64,000 nucleotides of DNA from Sycobia sp. Sy_11 (GCA_018907035.1 JACCIC010000122.1:77501-141500), one strand, 5' to 3'. Shown: positions 41,994 through 52,921, numbered from the stretch's first letter. Numbers and translations: made by a program. The notes: generated by a model not told the origin, from the sequence alone.

Positions 41994-44900
41994 CTATTTG
42001 TTACATGCATCCATATAACGTTTCTCGCTAATTTTCCTTTTATCTTTATTTATTCTTATTTTCATTTTCAGGTTGTAGTTGCTGCAATTCCCATTGCAAA
42101 TTACGAGGTCTTCCAGGCATCTTTTATAATCATCGAATGTAATTGATTTCTTCACTAAACCCGATTTAATACCTTTAGCTTTTTTTACTATTCCTTCTCC
42201 ATCAACTAAAATACTGTACATTTTACTTCGTAAACCAATAAATTCCATCATGATGTTTCCATTACATTCGTCTTTCATTAGTCCAAGAATTTTTTTATTT
42301 TCACGTGGAATTCCATACTGATTATTTTCATCATAATCAAAAGTATCAAATCTATAAATATCTTTTTTCATTATTTGATACATATCAATGTCCTCTACTT
42401 CATATATCAAGCTATCAGTGTCAGTATACAAGAGCTTACACTTTTCGCCCACTCGCTGTTTCATGTAAGAGTAGTGAAAATCGTAGACTAATGTTTTTGA
42501 TAAATCGAGGATACAAAGCCCAACGTATAAAGGCTTTTTGATTGTTACACTTGTTTTTTTCAGCTGAATAGCAACTAAATTTTCATCAAAAATTGCACAG
42601 CTATGATAATTAGGTAGAGCTATGCGTGCCTCTGCTCCATATCGGCCAGTAAATTTATTTACTAACCGTACATCAACGCGAGATCGCTCTCGCTAAATAC
42701 ATTTTCTATAAACAGCATTAATTAACAGTTTATAATAGAGTTTTTCAAACTCATTCTTTGCGTGCTTTCGCTTTTCAGTATTTAGTACAACATATGATTT
42801 TAACCAAGGTTTCTGTTCAAAGCTCAAAATTCTATGTACTTTTTTCAATCGAAGACCATTGTCGACCGCTTGCTTAAGGGCGCGATAATGAATTATGTAC
42901 CTTGTTTTATCGTTTAAAGTAGTTAGAAGTTTTTTTTGTTTTGAGCTAGGTGGTGTACGATGCTCGGCACAGAAAGGTAAATCACGATGAATATCATGTA
43001 TTTCCTCTGGATACTCCAAATCTACTTCAGCAATATAACAACAATATAACAACAATATAACCTACGTTCGAATCTGATGGTGTATTGAAAATGTCACGAT
43101 TTGATTCATAATCAACCCATTTAAATTTTCCAAATGGTAAATGCTGTACCATCGCCCATCCATACAAATTATTTATATCATAATATAAAAGTGTCTTTGT
43201 CTTCTTTTTTTCATCATATGTCGATCCCATGTATGGATTATTTGCCTTTGCATATCGATTGCAGCACTGACTTATTCCACCTCGAATGCCTGATTCAATA
43301 AATAATAACATGTCAATATCTGTTAGAAGCTCTAATTCTACCTTTGTCATTTTTAGAGCTGCTGCAAATGTTAATTCTGGAGTAGTGTAAAAATATGCAG
43401 GACATAAGCCGTATGCTTTAATAGATGTCTCTCGAAAACTTTCAAAGAGATCTGCTAAGAGTAGAACATCTGTTTTTAAATATAAGTCCGAATAGTCTCC
43501 TAATGTTCTTATATTAAAACTTTCCCACACTTGAACAGCATGCTTACAGTCTTCCTCACTAATACCTGAATCTGTCAATTTATTATAAAATTCATTTTTC
43601 GACGGCAGTTTTGTAGTTATTAATTTATCAAGTCCATCTACAAAATCGTAAGGAAATATTCCTTTACGTCTAAGAAGATCAATATTTTCGTTTGAGTACC
43701 CATCTAATTGAAATCCCTGTATTGCTATTGGTACATTATCTAGATAAGACGCAAGTTTCTCTAAAGATGCTGGCAAAAATCGCCAAGAATCTAAGAATCT
43801 AAAACTCACATCACAGTCATCCATATACTTTGTGAAGGAAATATATTTTTCTTTGTTATGAGGTATTAATTTAACTCGACCTTTCATCAGTGTAGAAGTT
43901 CCAATTTCTTTTAAAATAAAGTGTGTATCATAATTAAGATTGTGAAAAATTACTGGAATAAATTTCGAGTCTTTATAGTTCAAATTGCAGGAATTATGGG
44001 CAGCACCTCTGAATCTAATGAGAAAAAAAATTAATTTAGCAAAATAATTTTTTTTTCTTTATTATATTAAATTATTTTTTAATTATTATATTAAATTTAC
44101 CTTCCTCTTAAATGACAGTGATCTCGCACTACCAGTTGCTCATTCAAAAATGGTTTTCGACATATATGGCAAACGGTCGACCATTTAAAAGTCAACTCTT
44201 CATCATCTGTGAGATTCCTTGGTTTTCGATTTTTATAGAGATGATCAATCTGCTCACCAATTGATTTTAATTCATGCACAAACCAACTTGCGGATGTCTC
44301 ATCGTCTGCACTTTTCTGTTTATATGCTTTGTAAACGGATAATTTGTCATCAAAGCTACATTTTAAATAGAAACATATACTGTACGCTTCATTTAATTGA
44401 AAAACATTCTCGTTTTCTGTCGGCTTTAATAAGCATTCAAAATCAGCGTAAACTACAAAAGGCACTTTTTCCCCTTTATTATAATCTTCAAATTTTAAAA
44501 TATTATTCGATGAGTTTGGTAAATTTATTCGACAATCGTTAATATTTTTACAAACATTTTCATGATTTTCTAGCCTTTCCTCACTATAAAAATGTTGTTA
44601 ACATCTTTCACAATGGTATAATTTTGGGTGAGTCTTGCTCACTTATGAACCTACAAGTCTGGATATACTTTTAATCGCAACATAATGGAATTTAGGCACA
44701 CTTCCATTATCATCAGAAATATTATTTTCTTCATACTCATCGATGTAGAAATCTTGAATGAGAAGAAGATTTGCATGTTTCTCCTTCTTGTTTAATGAAA
44801 TATGACAAGGTGATACTTCATATTTCGATCCATACTTTCTAAGCATATAAATATTTACTGAAATCTTATTCCATTTTTCAAATTTGGAAACATTTTTTAG

Positions 44901-45789
44901 TTTTACAGGAAATTCTATATCACCAAAGTTCAACTCGTTTGCATATTTATCATAATTATGAACTCTTTGAGGATTTTTTTCATTTGGATGTAATGCTGAA
45001 AGAATAGCGTATTTATAGCATTGATTATCAGTGTTATGGACATTGATACATGCTTTTTTTGATGCTATGAACTTTGACAGAGGAATAAATGATCTTCCCT
45101 TGTGAGGTGAAAATTTTTTCATATTTATGCACAAACTTATAATACTTTTTAATGTCCATCCAGAATCTTTTTCCTGAAATTCTTCTAGATGAATAAGAAG
45201 AGGGTCCTTAATATGTTCCTCATACCATTTGCCTAAATCTGTAGACATGTATACTGTAGCACTCATATTTGTGAAATATTTAATATCTGTTGTTTCTTCT
45301 CCATTTTTCTGAATGGAAAATTCTGACATAAAATCAGAATTTACTTTTATTGCACCATATTCTTGTAAGCATGCTTGTACTTTATCCGCAAAGAGTTTCT
45401 GTGCATCGAGCAAGAAACTTAAAATGTCCACATGTTTTAAATTAACCACAACACCTGTCCTTATTCGATTTTTAAAAGCTGATTGAGCATCTCGCCATTC
45501 AACTTTAGCTGACTCGATAGGGATTAGACTACCTCTAATTGGTGCTGCACTATCAAGATAGAACCGAAATCCTGTTTGTAAACATGACAAATGAATAAGA
45601 GATGTTAAAAATTTTTGATTTTCTGCTCGAGAGAGACCTTGTTTTTTTTCCAAATTCTCTCAGCTCTAACAAAGCATGTTCAGTTATTGTTGTATAATTC
45701 TCGAGTTCGATTACGTTCAATTCACTGACACGTTCATAAATATGACGAAGTTGTTTCAATTGAAATTAGACAGACGAAAGATAAGCCAT
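41994..45789 (-). pseudogene. Protein-primed DNA polymerase B of the Polinton, broken
   Basis: The gene runs from the ATG at 45789 (TAA after seven codons) with one shift in an A8 run near 45650. It then has a single frame to 44101 containing two nonsense codons (44643 and about 44604). Visible parts are a C-x2-C...H...C zinc-like segment (YHCERC, 44610-44560), the exonuclease-side VVYADFECLL, and the CHICRKPF...DHCHL knuckle. An 86-bp intron (44100-44015) follows, then FIPVIFHNLNYDTHFI, motif A LLYYDINNLYGWAM, motif B-side [12 protein letters not shown], and motif C LYTDTDSL (about 42435-42410). Further lesions are a 22-bp insertion at 43030-43055 and TAG at 42693. The C-terminus is replaced by unrelated sequence near 42065. 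Confidence 0.85.
44015..44100 (-). other. 86-bp spliceosomal-type intron in polymerase B
   Basis: The minus-strand donor GTAAAT begins at 44100. The acceptor TTTTTCTCATTAG ends at 44015 after a T-rich tract. Removing it joins CACTGTCATTTAAGAGGAAG to ATTCAGAGGTGC in frame and restores an uninterrupted family pattern (DHCHL...H-N-x-C-N). Retention gives an immediate TAA. Confidence 0.7.
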
Positions 45790-46485
45790 TTTACTTTTAT
45801 TTTAACGTGAATTAATAAAATATATTAAAAAAAAATATTTAAAATATATCAGACTTCACTTAATATTGCGTCTTTATTCACTGTTACAATACAACACACT
45901 TGTATAACTGGCAATAGAAAAAATAAGAAAGATGAAACTGAACTTATTTAACTGTGGTGTAGAAACTGTATACCTCCAAGAAACTGTCTCGCTTTTAAAG
46001 GAAAATGAAAAATAAGGAGAAGGGGAAACAGAAGTGGAAGCACAATGTCAAGCCTGCGATAGAAAACATTCAATAACGTGTTAGAATGAGAAGAATATAT
46101 GTAGACTAAAACCAATCAAAATATCATCCTTTCTTCTTGAACGTCCTATCATAAACGTGATTTCCTACGGGGGGGCGTGTAGAGTTTTAGGACCATCTAA
46201 ATATCTACCGTTACTTCCTTTCTTAACATACAAATGCTTTTCTTCTCCCACGCCCAATCGTAAGTGACTTTCTCTAAGAATAGAAGGGATGAATTGACTT
46301 GTAACCAACCAAAAACATTCAATCTTCATCATCCAATCGAATCTATGTTATTTTTCTCAGCCAATTGTAGGACAGTTCTCATTTCACGAGAAGGGGGAGA
46401 ACTATTATAAAAATGAATGCATAAGTATAGAACTTACATTCATAATCAACACTTCTAACTATCGGTAAATAGAAATAAACTGAAA
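45790..46485. promoter_or_regulatory. Divergent promoter with repeated CCAAT boxes
   Basis: A 700-bp spacer lies between polymerase B and the 175-aa gene. Plus-strand CCAAT-type boxes lie at 46112, 46254 (CCAATCG), 46304 (CCAACC), 46333 (CCAATCG) and 46361. They are followed by TTATAAAAAT at 46405-46414 and a candidate start about 30 bp further. Spacing and orientation suit transcription of the plus-strand gene. Confidence 0.5.
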
Positions 46486-47253
46486 ATGGCTAGAGTGAGG
46501 GAATACGAAGTGATGTTTAGAAAAAATATTCTGAAGTGTCCAGAAGATAAAGTATTCTTCTGCGACATGCAGGCTTTTCAGACAAGAGCCCCGCAAACTT
46601 TCATTTTAAAGGAATTTAGTTTATTAGGTATGGAAAGAAAATATAAGCCACCATTTCCATGGAGTGACTTGACATGGAATGAAAAAAAAACAGTTCATTG
46701 GTTGCAGCGTGATTACCATGGGCTTGAATGGGATACTGGTGACATTCCATACCATAGGCTTCAAAGAACATTAGAGATATGCTGTACTGGAGTAAAAAAA
46801 TTATATGTGAAGGGGCGAGAGGAGAAGGAATGGTTGACAATCATTCTGCCAAATATGTAAGTAATTTGCATACTTATAATCATCTTTATATTTATTTCAT
46901 GTATATATTTCAGAAAGTAATAAAAAATAAACTTTATGGAAAAGTATATTTTCATATAATGTTCATACATTGTTCATACTTTTTCATACTTTTTTATACT
47001 TTTTCAAACTTTTTCATACTTTTTCATACTTTTTCATACTTTTTCATACTTTCTTATACTTTTTCATACTTTCTAATACTTTTTTTCTAATTCCAGAATT
47101 ATATCTGATATGGAGGAGGAGCTGCATTATCCATCATTGCAAACATTTCAGAGTGAAGGTCAAAATGTGATTTGCCACAACCATCCATTATGCGATACGG
47201 AATGTTACAATAATGCGTACATGGTTACAAAATTATTTAAGTTGAAAGTATGA
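46486..47253 (+). CDS. Two-exon 175-aa Polinton-associated protein, unbroken
   Basis: The model is join(46486..46856, 47097..47253). The donor is GTAAGT, the acceptor TTCTAATTCCAG, and the phases match across the junction (Ile codon). The protein has FFCDMQAFQTRAPQTFILKE near its start. Next come YKPPFPWSDLTWNEKKTVHW and LQRDYHGLEWDTGDIPYHRL, then a VKG...EKEWL segment. It ends with a Cys/His cluster (ICHNHPLCDTECYNN). The pattern fits a family of uncharacterised arthropod proteins linked to Polinton-type elements; an RNase-H-like fold has occurred to me but is unproven. It has no lesion, unlike most neighbours. Confidence 0.7.
46857..47096 (+). repeat. Intron with an 11-bp tandem repeat
   Basis: The 240-bp intron of the 175-aa gene contains about eleven copies of an 11-bp unit (ACTTTTTCATA) between about 46968 and 47085, running into the acceptor. 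The repeat supplies the polypyrimidine tract. Confidence 0.8.
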
Positions 47254-48523
47254 ACGAGATGAAATTGACTAAATATAGCATAATTGTAAAAATGAAATTT
47301 GTAAAAAATTATATTAATAAATACTATATATCTTGAAAAAAATCAGATTTGTAATTTTTATTTCAATTATTAATATTATTGTATTATATAAATAATATAA
47401 TATAAATTTATATTATATTATTCCTATAATTTTTTAGTTTTTAAATAATTTAAAAAAAATATTGAAAAAAAAATATTATTTTATTTATTAAAAATTATTA
47501 TAATAAATAAATAAATAAGTAAAAAGAAAAGATGAAGTAATTTAAAAACATAACTAAATAGTAAATAAGTGAAAAAAATTTTAAAAATGAATGAAAAAAA
47601 TTTCATACTATCAAGTTTTTAAAAATAAAAAATTGTGCATTTCCAAGAAATATGTCTCCAAAAAATTTTTTGGGGGGGCAAGCCCTCCCCCTCTCCCGTG
47701 CGTGGGGTGGTTTCCATTTATTCATCTGGCTGCTCCGTTGCGTGTTCGGCCTCGCTTCCCGGTTGCCGCTTGCTCGCATGTTTTACACAATTCTGTCCTA
47801 CTTTCGTCTTCGGTAATAACTAGCATCTTTCATTTCAATTGATTATATTTTTTATTTTTTTCCAAATTACATATATATTCCAATACAAAAAAAGTATTCA
47901 ATTAACTTTAATCAATAATATAATTGAAATGCAAAGTTTTCATTAATGAAATTATAATCATAATTATTTAATTTTTGATTTTATTTTATTTTTGATTTGA
48001 TAATAATATTAAGTTCTTTAATGGTGCTCTACTTCTATGCGGAAAGGTAGGAATGAGAAAAAAAATTGTAAAGCAAGATAATTTTGTTCTATTTTCCATT
48101 TATTTATTTTTTTTTTATTTTTTTCATATTTTCATACATTTTTTAATTTTTATATATACATATATATATATTTTTTTTACATTTACATGTATATTTCTAT
48201 TTTATTTTTTCATACATTACATTAGTTTTTAAAATATAATTTCAAACATTTGTCTAATTCAATATATTTTTTTTTTCATACATTTACATTTGTATTTTTA
48301 TTTATTTCTTTTTTTTACAATACATTTCTTTAATATTTTCATACATTTTTTATTTTATATATACACATTATATATACATATACTTATAAAATACATATAA
48401 AAATACATATTCATATACAATAGAATATGTTTTTTTTTATTATTTTTTTTAAGATTTTATATAAAACATTTTTTGATTTGTATTCAATTGAATTGCATTT
48501 TTTTTCGAATCTTACATCTTGCA
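47254..48523. other. AT-rich non-coding DNA with one GC-rich patch
   Basis: No gene is supported. A GC-rich stretch at 47665-47820 begins with a run of seven G. The remainder is A/T homopolymer-rich, including T-rich tracts on the plus strand at 48090-48500. Confidence 0.6.
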
Positions 48524-49091
48524 CTATCCTTGGCTGCTTGCGATCGATGGGCTGCGGCTGCCGTGCTGTGTCATCCTCGGCGTTCTCGGACGGCTTCTTC
48601 TTTTCTTCCTCACTGAACGGCTCCTTGACCGTTTGCTGTGCCCATTACTTCCATTCTTCGTTCCTGTAACAAATAAATATAAAATCATAAATATTAATAT
48701 TAATATATTAAAATTAAATATTAAATATGTTTTAAAATTAAATATTAATATATTAAAAACAGAGAAATTTTAAAATAATCATTATTTTTCTTACCTCAAT
48801 CTATTTTATCGAAAAATTCCGCAAACTTGACCGCTTGACGGATGGCTTCCGTTATCTCCTGCGCTCTTCGATATAGCGCTTTCCAATCAGTTGCAGATCC
48901 TGGAAAGCTCCTTATTTCTTCTTCAAAGCAGGGCGTTACAGCCCTTGTCAGCGAGGCTGCGACGATAGAAATTGGCGTTGTCGGCCGTGCATCCTCCTCC
49001 TCCTGCTCTTCCTCCCCAAACAAGTCCATTGACTTTAAATACTTCCCCCTGCTTCGGGGAGCCTTTTTCACAGCAGACAGCCGCTTCGCGG

Positions 49092-49124
<33 letters not shown>

Positions 49125-49155
49125 CGTTGCTTCTGTCGCTGCCTGCCGTGATCAC
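48524..49155 (-). CDS. Acidic then SR-rich element gene with intron; TGA at the exon junction
   Basis: Exon 1 is open to TGA at 48798-48796. The likely start is the ATG of MDLFGEEEQEEEDARP (about 49026) with a good context; the frame is also open upstream through an Asn/Ser repeat. It encodes an acidic segment, then SLTRAVTPCFEEEIRSFPGS and a helical RAQEITEAIRQAVKFAEFFD. A donor GTAAGA starts at 48794 and an acceptor TTTGTTACAG ends at 48664. The exon at 48663-48524 continues the same frame after the TGA with GSNGHSKRSRSRSVRKKRRS and ends at TAG. A TATA box (49249-49241) lies upstream. The family is not recognised; it may be the right-most gene of the Polinton. Confidence 0.5.
48664..48794 (-). 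other. 131-bp intron of the acidic/SR-rich gene
   Basis: Minus-strand donor GAG/GTAAGA at 48794 and acceptor ATTTGTTACAG at 48664. It is AT-rich with short (ATTAAT) repeats. Splice phase keeps the frame across the junction. Confidence 0.5.
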
Positions 49156-49216
49156 AGCTACCTTCGTTTTTCCAATTTTTAATATTATTAAACTTTGAAA
49201 TTTGAAGGCAGATTGT

Positions 49217-49610
49217 GATGGAAAAACTGACTGCGATTCCGCTTTTATACAGTTTTCCAGTGCTGTCCTTCTATGAGAAAACGTTTCTATTGGTTAAAAA
49301 AAATAAAAAAGAAGAACCGCCTTCGTTTACTATATTATGGGAAGGATGGTTCACCCCTTCTACTTTGATGCAAGAATATTTACCTCATTGGTGCTGGAAC
49401 ACAAGTTTTCTCCTCCCTCCTTGATAGTCCATCCCCCCTCCCACCACTTACTTGTATGGTGATCGGTTATACTTTTCTGATGGACCAAATGAAAATTTTA
49501 ACCTCCTGCCTCTCAGCCACGGCAAAGCGTATATTATTCCTCATTGGTGGAGGAACACAAATTTTCTCCTCCCTCTGAGACTCGGTGAAGCGTACGTTAT
49601 TCGTCATTGG
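49217..49610 (-). promoter_or_regulatory. TATA box, initiator and CCAAT boxes of the acidic/SR-rich gene
   Basis: Minus-strand TATAAAAGC starts at 49249, and TCCATC has its A at 49219, 30 bases downstream. Upstream are four CCAAT boxes on the minus strand at 49293, 49391, 49547 and 49610, three of them in CACCAATGA context. The layout copies the CCAAT-rich promoter at 46.1-46.4 kb. Confidence 0.5.
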
Positions 49611-49759
49611 TGGAAATTGTATCACTCCATACGCAATAATGAGCTAAGCGTGCGCCTAGCAAAGACAAAATTTTTCCCCACAATCGCACGCTATAATCTT
49701 TCTAATTACCTGTCTATCTCGTATGATCTATGATTTTTGGCGGTTTCACGTTCTTCTTT

Positions 49760-50420
49760 ATTCGAGCGAGAAAGCGTGGCTCTAGTAAAGAAAAAATATC
49801 TCGCTTCCAGCATTTAGTATGGTCTCACCTGTTCCTCATAACAATACTCATATATAATCATTAACGATAAGCGGATTAAACTATATGATCAGTCACCCTC
49901 GATCAGTATATCAAGAGGCGCACGTGTTCGCCTCTCCTCCGGCCTACTTTTCCATGCTCCTGCCAAGAAATAAACCATTTGAAAATAGAACGCCTATACG
50001 TTGGTTTCCCGCAGTCACTCCCTTCTTTTTAATCGCAAGGATATTATACTCGGTCGAAATCAACCAGATACAAATCTAGAGAGTTACAAAGAAAAAGAAA
50101 ATCATCTTGGTTATAGTTATCCCAATTGATGAGTTCACCTCGGACTTGTACCTGCATCTGCGGCAAGCGCATTAGAACAAGTAAGCGGATTATACTAATG
50201 AGGGTGCACGGGGAGGGGGGCGTGAGCCCGGCAAAGAAAAATAAGTCGCTTTCAGTATTGGTGCACCTGTTTTCTATAACGATAGACATCAATAACCACC
50301 AACGCAAAGTGCATTATGACTTTAAGCAGATTATACTGATTGACCACGGTCTACCTCAGTTGCACTAGTGTTCGCCTCTATTCGGACCCTTTCCCATGCT
50401 TTTCCGAGAAGTGGGCCTCT
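49760..50420. repeat. Degenerate tandem duplication, period ~445 bp
   Basis: The phrases TCGCTTCCAG/TCGCTTTCAG (49801, 50246), CACCTGTT, and TGTTCGCCTCT (49925, 50369) recur in the same order with a spacing of about 445 bp. This points to an old partial duplication near the right end of the Polinton. Confidence 0.5.
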
Positions 50421-50925
50421 TTCAAAATACTGAATCTGTTCCAAAGAAGGCGAAGACTATCCCATCGGCCGGAAAGGTTATCGCGGCGATTTTGAGGATG
50501 CGAAGGGCATTATCTTGATGGACTTTTTAGAGAAAAAAAAGAACGATCACTGTAAAATACTATTGTGAGTTATTGTACCGCTTGGAAAAAAAATTGAAGG
50601 AGACACGGCCACATTTGGTGAAAAAATGTGTTGTTTCATCACGATTGCGCACCAACACATTCATCTGGAGTCGTCGCCACCAAACTGGATGGATTACGTT
50701 ATCAATTCCTGTCGCACTCCCATATTCACTTGATCTGGCTTCCTGCAATTTCTTGTTTCCTAACATGTAAAAATGGTTCGCGGGAAAACAATTTTGCTAA
50801 AACGAGGAAGTCATCGCCGAGACACAGGTTTGTTTTGGAGAGTTCGAAAAATCCTTTTTTTGAGGGGTTAAACAAATGTCCAGAACATTGGAAGAAGTAT
50901 ATCTTTTTAAAAAGGGACTAAGTTG
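50421..50925 (+). pseudogene. Mariner transposase remnant
   Basis: Different frames give KKAKTIPSAGKVIAAI near 50450, a broken middle, then LFHHDCAPTHSSGVVATKLD (second catalytic Asp, about 50630-50690). A degraded C-terminal part follows to TAA near 50921 (KCPEHWKKYIFLKRD). The third catalytic motif is mutated. No inverted termini were located. Confidence 0.7.
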
Positions 50926-52457
50926 AAAAAAAATTTTTTTGAAAAAATGGTGTCTTCATTTCAAACACGGGTACTTATTAAACTGCCCTCGTGTATATAT
51001 ATATATATATATCATATCATACTAATTTATAAAGACAAAGCCTGTTTTTGTTTGTATGCGATAACCGAAAAAACTACTGAACCGATTGTTCTGAAATATG
51101 ACATATAGATTCTATATTATCTTGGGAAGGACATAGACTGTTTTTTTTACTTTCATCAATAAATTAAGATAATGGTTTTAAGAGTCAGTTTCACCAGCGG
51201 CCACTAGGTGGCGTCTGAAATCACGAACATCAACTCAAAGTAATCCGCTTAAAGTATTAATACCAGACCATCTCAAACGAATGTTCATATCCAACTTTGG
51301 GATTCGTATCTTAAAGAAGGTGTGATGTTAGTCGGTATTACCTTTTTTGTTCGTCAGGTTAATCTGACAGTACTCTCACACGTTATGGATATTTTTGATT
51401 TTTGTAAATTTTATTTTCTCTTATGTGGGAAAATCTCAATTATCAATCAAATCTCAAAATCTCCAAACTATCAATTTTATAGCCTTTCGTTTCTCAAAGT
51501 AAGATAAAGTACTTGTACTTTTTCGCTTCTTTGTTTAGCTTCCGCTTGCTTGATTATCTATAATTAATGTGTCAGATCAGTTTCACAAACAAAAGAACTT
51601 TTTCTAATAATAATTTCCGATTATTTATAAACCTTTTATACTTGATTTGATTGTTATTTATAATGAAATTCGTTGAATCTCCTTGGAGTTCTCATTGACT
51701 TGACTCAATCACACAATTTACATCTTCACATTCGTTTACTTTTCGCGCTTTCTTTCGGACAATTTCAATAATATTGTATAAACACAGAGATTCTTGTCTA
51801 ATATTACGTAACTGCAAAGTATTTTTGTTATTTATCGTTTTATGTGCTCTATTACTTGCAATCAAATTCAGTTTAAAGTTCAAAAGCTATTGCTTAATAC
51901 AAGAGAGACAGTTATACTATGTTTAGGTTTAAAGGTTATTTACTTGCATTGTGTGTATATAAAAAAAATGTCAAAGACTATAATTCATTTTGTTACTCCA
52001 CGAATGGCGAAGGGCGAGGAAATGCGGTTTGACACAGCCAGTCGAGAACATTATTTCATTTGTGTTCATTTTTTTCGTTTTTATAATTATTAAATTGCTT
52101 GATCAGAGTATAAACACAACAAACACAAAAATAAAAAAAATAATCGAAACGTCCTAAACTTCGTGAGTTGGTATTTCACGTCGATGGCTGCATTATAAAG
52201 CCACAAATGCACTCAGAAATTACAAAGTATATTCGTACAATGTATAACCCGCGTACGAATAAATGTATCGCTATAATTTGACTTCTGCATTGCCTCTTGG
52301 CTCGTGTGCGGGACGAACAGGAGGGGGGGAAGGGGCCGTGCCTAGCACAAGGCGCGACGGCGCGCGCGAGCGCCTTAAAGTTCTCTTGTCCACGGCATGG
52401 CGCGCGCGTCGCTTTTTTCCTGGATAAGTCGGCGCGGGCGCTTTGTGACGCTCGTCA

Positions 52458-52494
<37 letters not shown>

Positions 52495-52535
52495 GTCTAT
52501 TATATTGTACATATTATATATACACATTTTAAAAA
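50926..52535. other. Possible Helitron-like body, no coding capacity
   Basis: AT-rich DNA. It contains a phrase near 51060-51110 (ACCGAAAAAACTACTGAACC) of a kind common in insect non-autonomous repeats, and a strongly GC-rich CpG patch at 52300-52460 ending in (AT)n. No transposase or Rep/helicase sequence is visible. Confidence 0.4.
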
Positions 52536-52921
52536 CGGTTTCTACTGATAAATATTGTATTGGTTTGTACGGGCGGTTGATTACGATATCCCGTTGCCTG
52601 AAGACGATTTCTATAGGCAGTTGTGTGTTCGGATGATAGAGTGCAATGTCCAGGTGTCTCTGGGCGATTTCTACGGGAAATATTGTATTTAGATGGTAGA
52701 AAACGAGATCCAAGTACGAGGAAATCAACTTCTATGGGAAGATTCGTGTTGGGACGGTAAAATACGATATCTACATCTTTTCAAACGACTTCTATGGGGA
52801 GTATTGTGTTTAGTCGTTCAGAAGCGATGCTAGCTTTTTCGGGACGACTTCTACGGGGACTATTGTGTTTAGTTGGTAGGAAACGATATTTAGGTATGTC
52901 GGAACAACTTCTACGTATAGA
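52536..52921. repeat. Seven tandem units of ~60 bp
   Basis: Units starting CGACTTCTA or a variant lie at 52536, 52605, 52665, 52726, 52786, 52845 and 52905. Each contains TATTGTGTTTAG-like and ACGATAT-like phrases. The later units are more alike. Confidence 0.8.

Larger units (their letters stand above)
30133..50420. mobile_element. Decayed Polinton/Maverick (adintovirus-like) element, approximate limits
   Basis: One stretch carries the diagnostic Polinton/adintovirus set: major capsid, penton-like protein, adenovirus-type protease, a PLA2/membrane-active virion protein, packaging ATPase, retroviral-type integrase, fibre-like protein and protein-primed DNA polymerase B. Arrangement is divergent around 35112-35291 and 45790-46485, with shared TATA/CCAAT promoter motifs. 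Most large genes have nonsense codons or frameshifts, so this copy cannot move by itself. Insertions (solo-LTR-like at 38034-38373; about 2 kb near 39.9-42.0 kb; about 1.3 kb near 32-33.3 kb) have expanded it to some 20 kb. Both termini are uncertain by up to several hundred bases to a few kb. Confidence 0.75.

Noticed and set aside
41417..42031. Phe/Leu/Ser-rich plus-strand frames resembling membrane proteins
   Set aside because: They arise from the C/T-rich tract.
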